Shown: piece after piece, positions 60,540 to 64,000 of the stretch
How positions within the stretch are numbered: the stretch's first letter is position 1
Layout of the letters: each line of letters starts with the position of its first letter
Source: Symbiodinium natans
Taxonomy: Eukaryota; Sar; Dinophyceae; Suessiales; Symbiodiniaceae
Direction of reading: 5' to 3'
DNA length: 64,000 bases
NCBI GenBank assembly: GCA_905221605.1
Contig: CAJNDS010002262.1
Location: forward strand, 248,001 to 312,000
Notes under the pieces: generated by a model
Told to the model about the DNA's origin: nothing
Seen by the model: the letters and a program-made list of their open reading frames with translations, nothing else
Databases searched by the model: none
Translations under genes and position numbers: made by a program

Positions 60540-61100
60540 GGTTTCCTAAGGCTGGCACGTGCACCAGGCCGCCATATCACAGCCCGTAAGCATGTTCCAT
60601 GCCATCCGCCACCTCCCTAAAAAGACCAAAGCCGAAAACCCTAAACCCCATAGACGTGCCCTGTAACTACCCAAAGCCCCTAACCCCGCGTGCCTCCGGA
60701 AGCGGCCTTTCCGCCTCAGGGCCTTCAGGAGAGACGGGGAGCTGTGGGTTCTTAGCTGTTTCAGCTTCAGGGGCTTCGGGCCTTAGGATGGCTTGAGGGC
60801 TTCTTGTTGGGCTTAAGATGGCCTTTTGGAGTGCGTAGCTCTCTTCTTGAGGGGCCCGGAGATCTGGAACTGACCCCCAGACCTCACATATCCGGTATAC
60901 CCCCAGACCTTGTGAGTTTGTGAACCCTACTGAACCCGACAGGAAGCAGAGGCTCCGACTGGAAGGCTGCTTCGTACTCGACGAAGGCAAACCCACCTCG
61001 AGGCTGAAAGCCCTTTGTGGGGATCCGTAGTAGGGTTTAAGTTTTTTTGGGGTTCAGGACCTCACTAATCCTCGTAAAGCCCCTCTTGACATATGGAGTT
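60540..61100. other. Region with no recognised gene
   Basis: A 109-codon minus frame (60667-60996) shows GGCTTC-type low complexity and no domain. An earlier exon of the 60-kb gene should lie upstream but was not identified. Confidence 0.35.
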
Positions 61101-61109
61101 GAACAGTGT

Positions 61110-61766
<657 letters not shown>

Positions 61767-64000
61767 ACATCTGCGACGCGCAGGAACGGGGTCCCCAGTC
61801 TTGCATGATGTTGCAAGACTGAAGCTGGTGTGGGCAACTTGAGAACATTGGCAACCTGAGGACCCGGCCCCCGTGAGCGGGCTGCTTCCGGTGCTTGGCA
61901 AGACGCTGTCAATGAGATGCTGCGCCTGCCGTCTCTGTCTTGTCAAGGACCGGCGGAAGCCCTCATATCAAACGAACTGCGGCCTTGTCTATCTGCTGGA
62001 AAAGACGAGTGATGGCCTCAGAAAACAACTCCGCTGGTGCGCGCCAGGAACAACCCTGAAAGCCACTAGACTATAATTCTGGGCTACAATTTCCCATGTT
62101 TTTGGGGGGTTTAGTGGCCTCTTATTTTGTGTAACTAGGCGTTTTACGGAATGCCCTGCGCTCCACTTCCGAGGCAGAAGCTTCGGAGTCCTCGGAGCTT
62201 CTGCCTGGCATCAACAGCCCCCGGCATCCCCCAAATGCCAAGCTCCAAATGGGGAAATCCCGAAAGTAGGGGGACCCTTTTGGGGGGTCCCTTTTACGGG
62301 GATTCTGTTCTATTTGGGGTATAAGAGGGGTACCCCTTTTAAGGGGATTCTATTCTATTGGAGTATCTCTCGCAGGAGAGCGAAGCCTGGCGCGCGGGCT
62401 CGGAGCTCTGAGGACAGCTCGCCGTGGAGCCTGGCAGGGATGGCCTGATCCTCCTTTCTAGTGTTTCGGGATTAGGAAAAGTTTAGGGTTTAGGGTTGAG
62501 GACGTTTAGGGACGCTTAGGGCTTAGGGGTATTATTCTTCAGGTGAGCGCAGAGAATAAATACATTGACACGCAAGGGCCGACTTAGTCACAGTGCGGGC
62601 CATTCGGGCGTGCAAAGCTATGCAGAAACTCCGGATCCTGCGTAAGATTCCACTGATATCTTGTCCGGACATGTCTGCAGAATCCTCAGCACACCACCTG
62701 CCTGCTGCCTGTCGGAGCTTCTTCATTACCCTCCACCGCCAAGATGCGGACCCCCAAGCTACGAAACCCTAAACGCCCTAAAGTTCGATTGGTTTATCCC
62801 AAGACCCCATCTAAAACCCTAGAAGTCTGCGAAAGGGGCGTCGAGACAAGGCTCCGCAACCGGCTTGGCCTCCGAAGTGCCGAAAGGCATTGCGCAAGCT
62901 TGCCCTGGTAGCCTGCTAGGAGTTGGGGGACGTGTTGCCATGTCACAGGCATTCTGGCAGAGCATTTTGGAATTCGTGCTAAGGCCTTTGGTAGGCTCGA
63001 GGGAGGGCTCTACAAGAGTTTAAAGGCCCCGGGGCGTGTGGCTTGCGCACCTGGCAGCTTCTTTGCACCTGCGCTCGGTGCATCTTCACCTGGCAGAGGC
63101 ACGGTCATCCATGTCACGCAAGAGGGCATCTGCATGAGCATCACGAACTTGTTGGGTCTGATGGCGAACTGATGGCGAGGTTTGGAATACGGGCCATGCT
63201 TGCCGCCGCTGCTGCCCCTCCTGTTAGATTCACGACACACAGCCACGCAGGCTTGACGACTCAGTGGCTTCAGTGCTGAAGAAAAGCTTTAGCTGCCAGA
63301 CACGCACCATCCCCACAAAGATGCCGTGAAGCCTTGCCAAGCTCTTCGAGTCTTACTATATCTTGCTATCAACCCCAAATTGCCAAACTGCAGTGCACCT
63401 GGCAGCTTCTTGGCACCTGTGCCCTGCGCATCATCACCTGGCGCATGCGGAAGCCTTGCCAAGACTTGTGCTAGCCAGCCGATACCTTGATTGTGCGGGA
63501 AGCTTGGCCTCTTGCGCATCAACTCTTCCGACAGCACAGCAGACCAGCTTAAATCCTGATGCTTTGTCTTTACCGCGTTCTTGTTTACCCTGTTTGTTCC
63601 CCTGCTGCTTCCGAGATCCTCCGAGCAACAGGGCCAGGAAGACCAAAGGACACGGCGTCGGACACGGTGGCATCAGCCTCCTGGCAGTGGCCAGCAAAAG
63701 GGAAGGGTGGAGGGGAGAACTGGGGGGGGGGGGTGGGAACTTAGAGTTTATGAGGTTGATAAGGGCTTGTTAGGTAGGGCTTATGGGGCTTAGGGATTCT
63801 AAATGATTCTAAGCCCCGGGACTGGACCAAGAAGATCCACGAAGCTCCCAACCCCGAGTCAAGCACATGCACAGTCTTGCCATGTGAAGGGTCCTGAACT
63901 GTCCGGAAGTATCATGTGCCAGGAATAAGCAGAATAAGTCCCGCAACTCGAGTTCCTTTGCCAATGAACCGCTGCAACTCCATAGGCTACTGGAGTTACA
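61767..64000. other. Region with no recognised gene
   Basis: Short open frames on both strands, a small TTTAGGG patch at 62480-62500 and an M1-related element at 62251-62362. Two near-copies of a CACCTGGCAGCTTCTT.GCAC segment occur at 63048 and 63398, suggesting a local duplication. No domain is recognised. Confidence 0.45.
62251..62362 (+). mobile_element. Family M1-related element, copy G
   Basis: GGGGAAATCCCGAAAGTAGG then GGGACCC at the left. The internal GGGGATTCTGTTCTATTTGG is followed by GGGGTACCCC and a second GGGGATTCTATTCTATTGG, so the core is duplicated. The right terminal repeat is not recognisable. Confidence 0.45.

Overview
The window reads as a piece of a dinoflagellate nuclear genome, most like Symbiodiniaceae. 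The evidence is: (i) dozens of interstitial blocks of the Arabidopsis-type telomere repeat TTTAGGG/CCCTAAA on both strands; (ii) sparse, mostly co-directional coding sequence with short AG|G-type introns, one of them GC-AG; (iii) intron-sized palindromic repeats that sit inside introns and recur in intergenic DNA (introner or MITE-like); and (iv) an 11-nt match to the 3' end of the dinoflagellate spliced leader inside a long terminal repeat. No prokaryotic operon, CRISPR array, rRNA or tRNA was recognised. The genus is inferred, not proven.

Layout. 1-25 kb is almost gene-free: telomere-repeat islands, microsatellites, short palindromic elements and a C-rich block (14.1-15.1 kb). 25.4-25.9 kb holds candidate minus-strand exons. 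33.5-34.7 kb is a clear two-exon serine/threonine kinase of the MAP3K type (minus). 35.3-36.9 kb is the densest telomere-repeat cluster and carries a palindromic element with long terminal inverted repeats. 38.4-39.2, 41.1-43.0 and 44.1-44.5 kb hold candidate minus-strand exons of unrecognised genes. 46.06-48.0 kb is a long tetratricopeptide-repeat protein of kinesin-light-chain type (minus). 48.74-57.58 kb is an LTR-flanked element on the plus strand. 57.9-58.6 kb encodes a PARP/ART-like domain (minus), and 59.7-60.5 kb holds at least three exons of an unrecognised gene (minus). 61.1-61.8 kb is a roughly 650-bp GT microsatellite, and 61.8-64 kb shows no recognisable gene.

The main discovery is the 8.84-kb LTR element. 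It has apparently identical 287-bp direct repeats, a 5-bp target-site duplication (TCCTT) and a polypurine tract next to the 3' repeat. It encodes about 2,600 residues, spread over four frames that change at homopolymer runs. I see no protease, integrase, reverse transcriptase or RNase H. The protein instead shows a WW domain, an S1/OB-like stretch, an MLLE (poly(A)-binding-protein C-terminal) domain and about six CCCH zinc fingers, a set normally linked to mRNA binding and translation. The most economical reading is a recently moved, non-autonomous retroelement with an RNA-handling Gag-like protein that depends on pol from elsewhere.

The recognisable host genes from 25 to 60.5 kb all lie on the minus strand, as expected for dinoflagellate unidirectional gene blocks; the LTR element is the only large plus-strand coding region.
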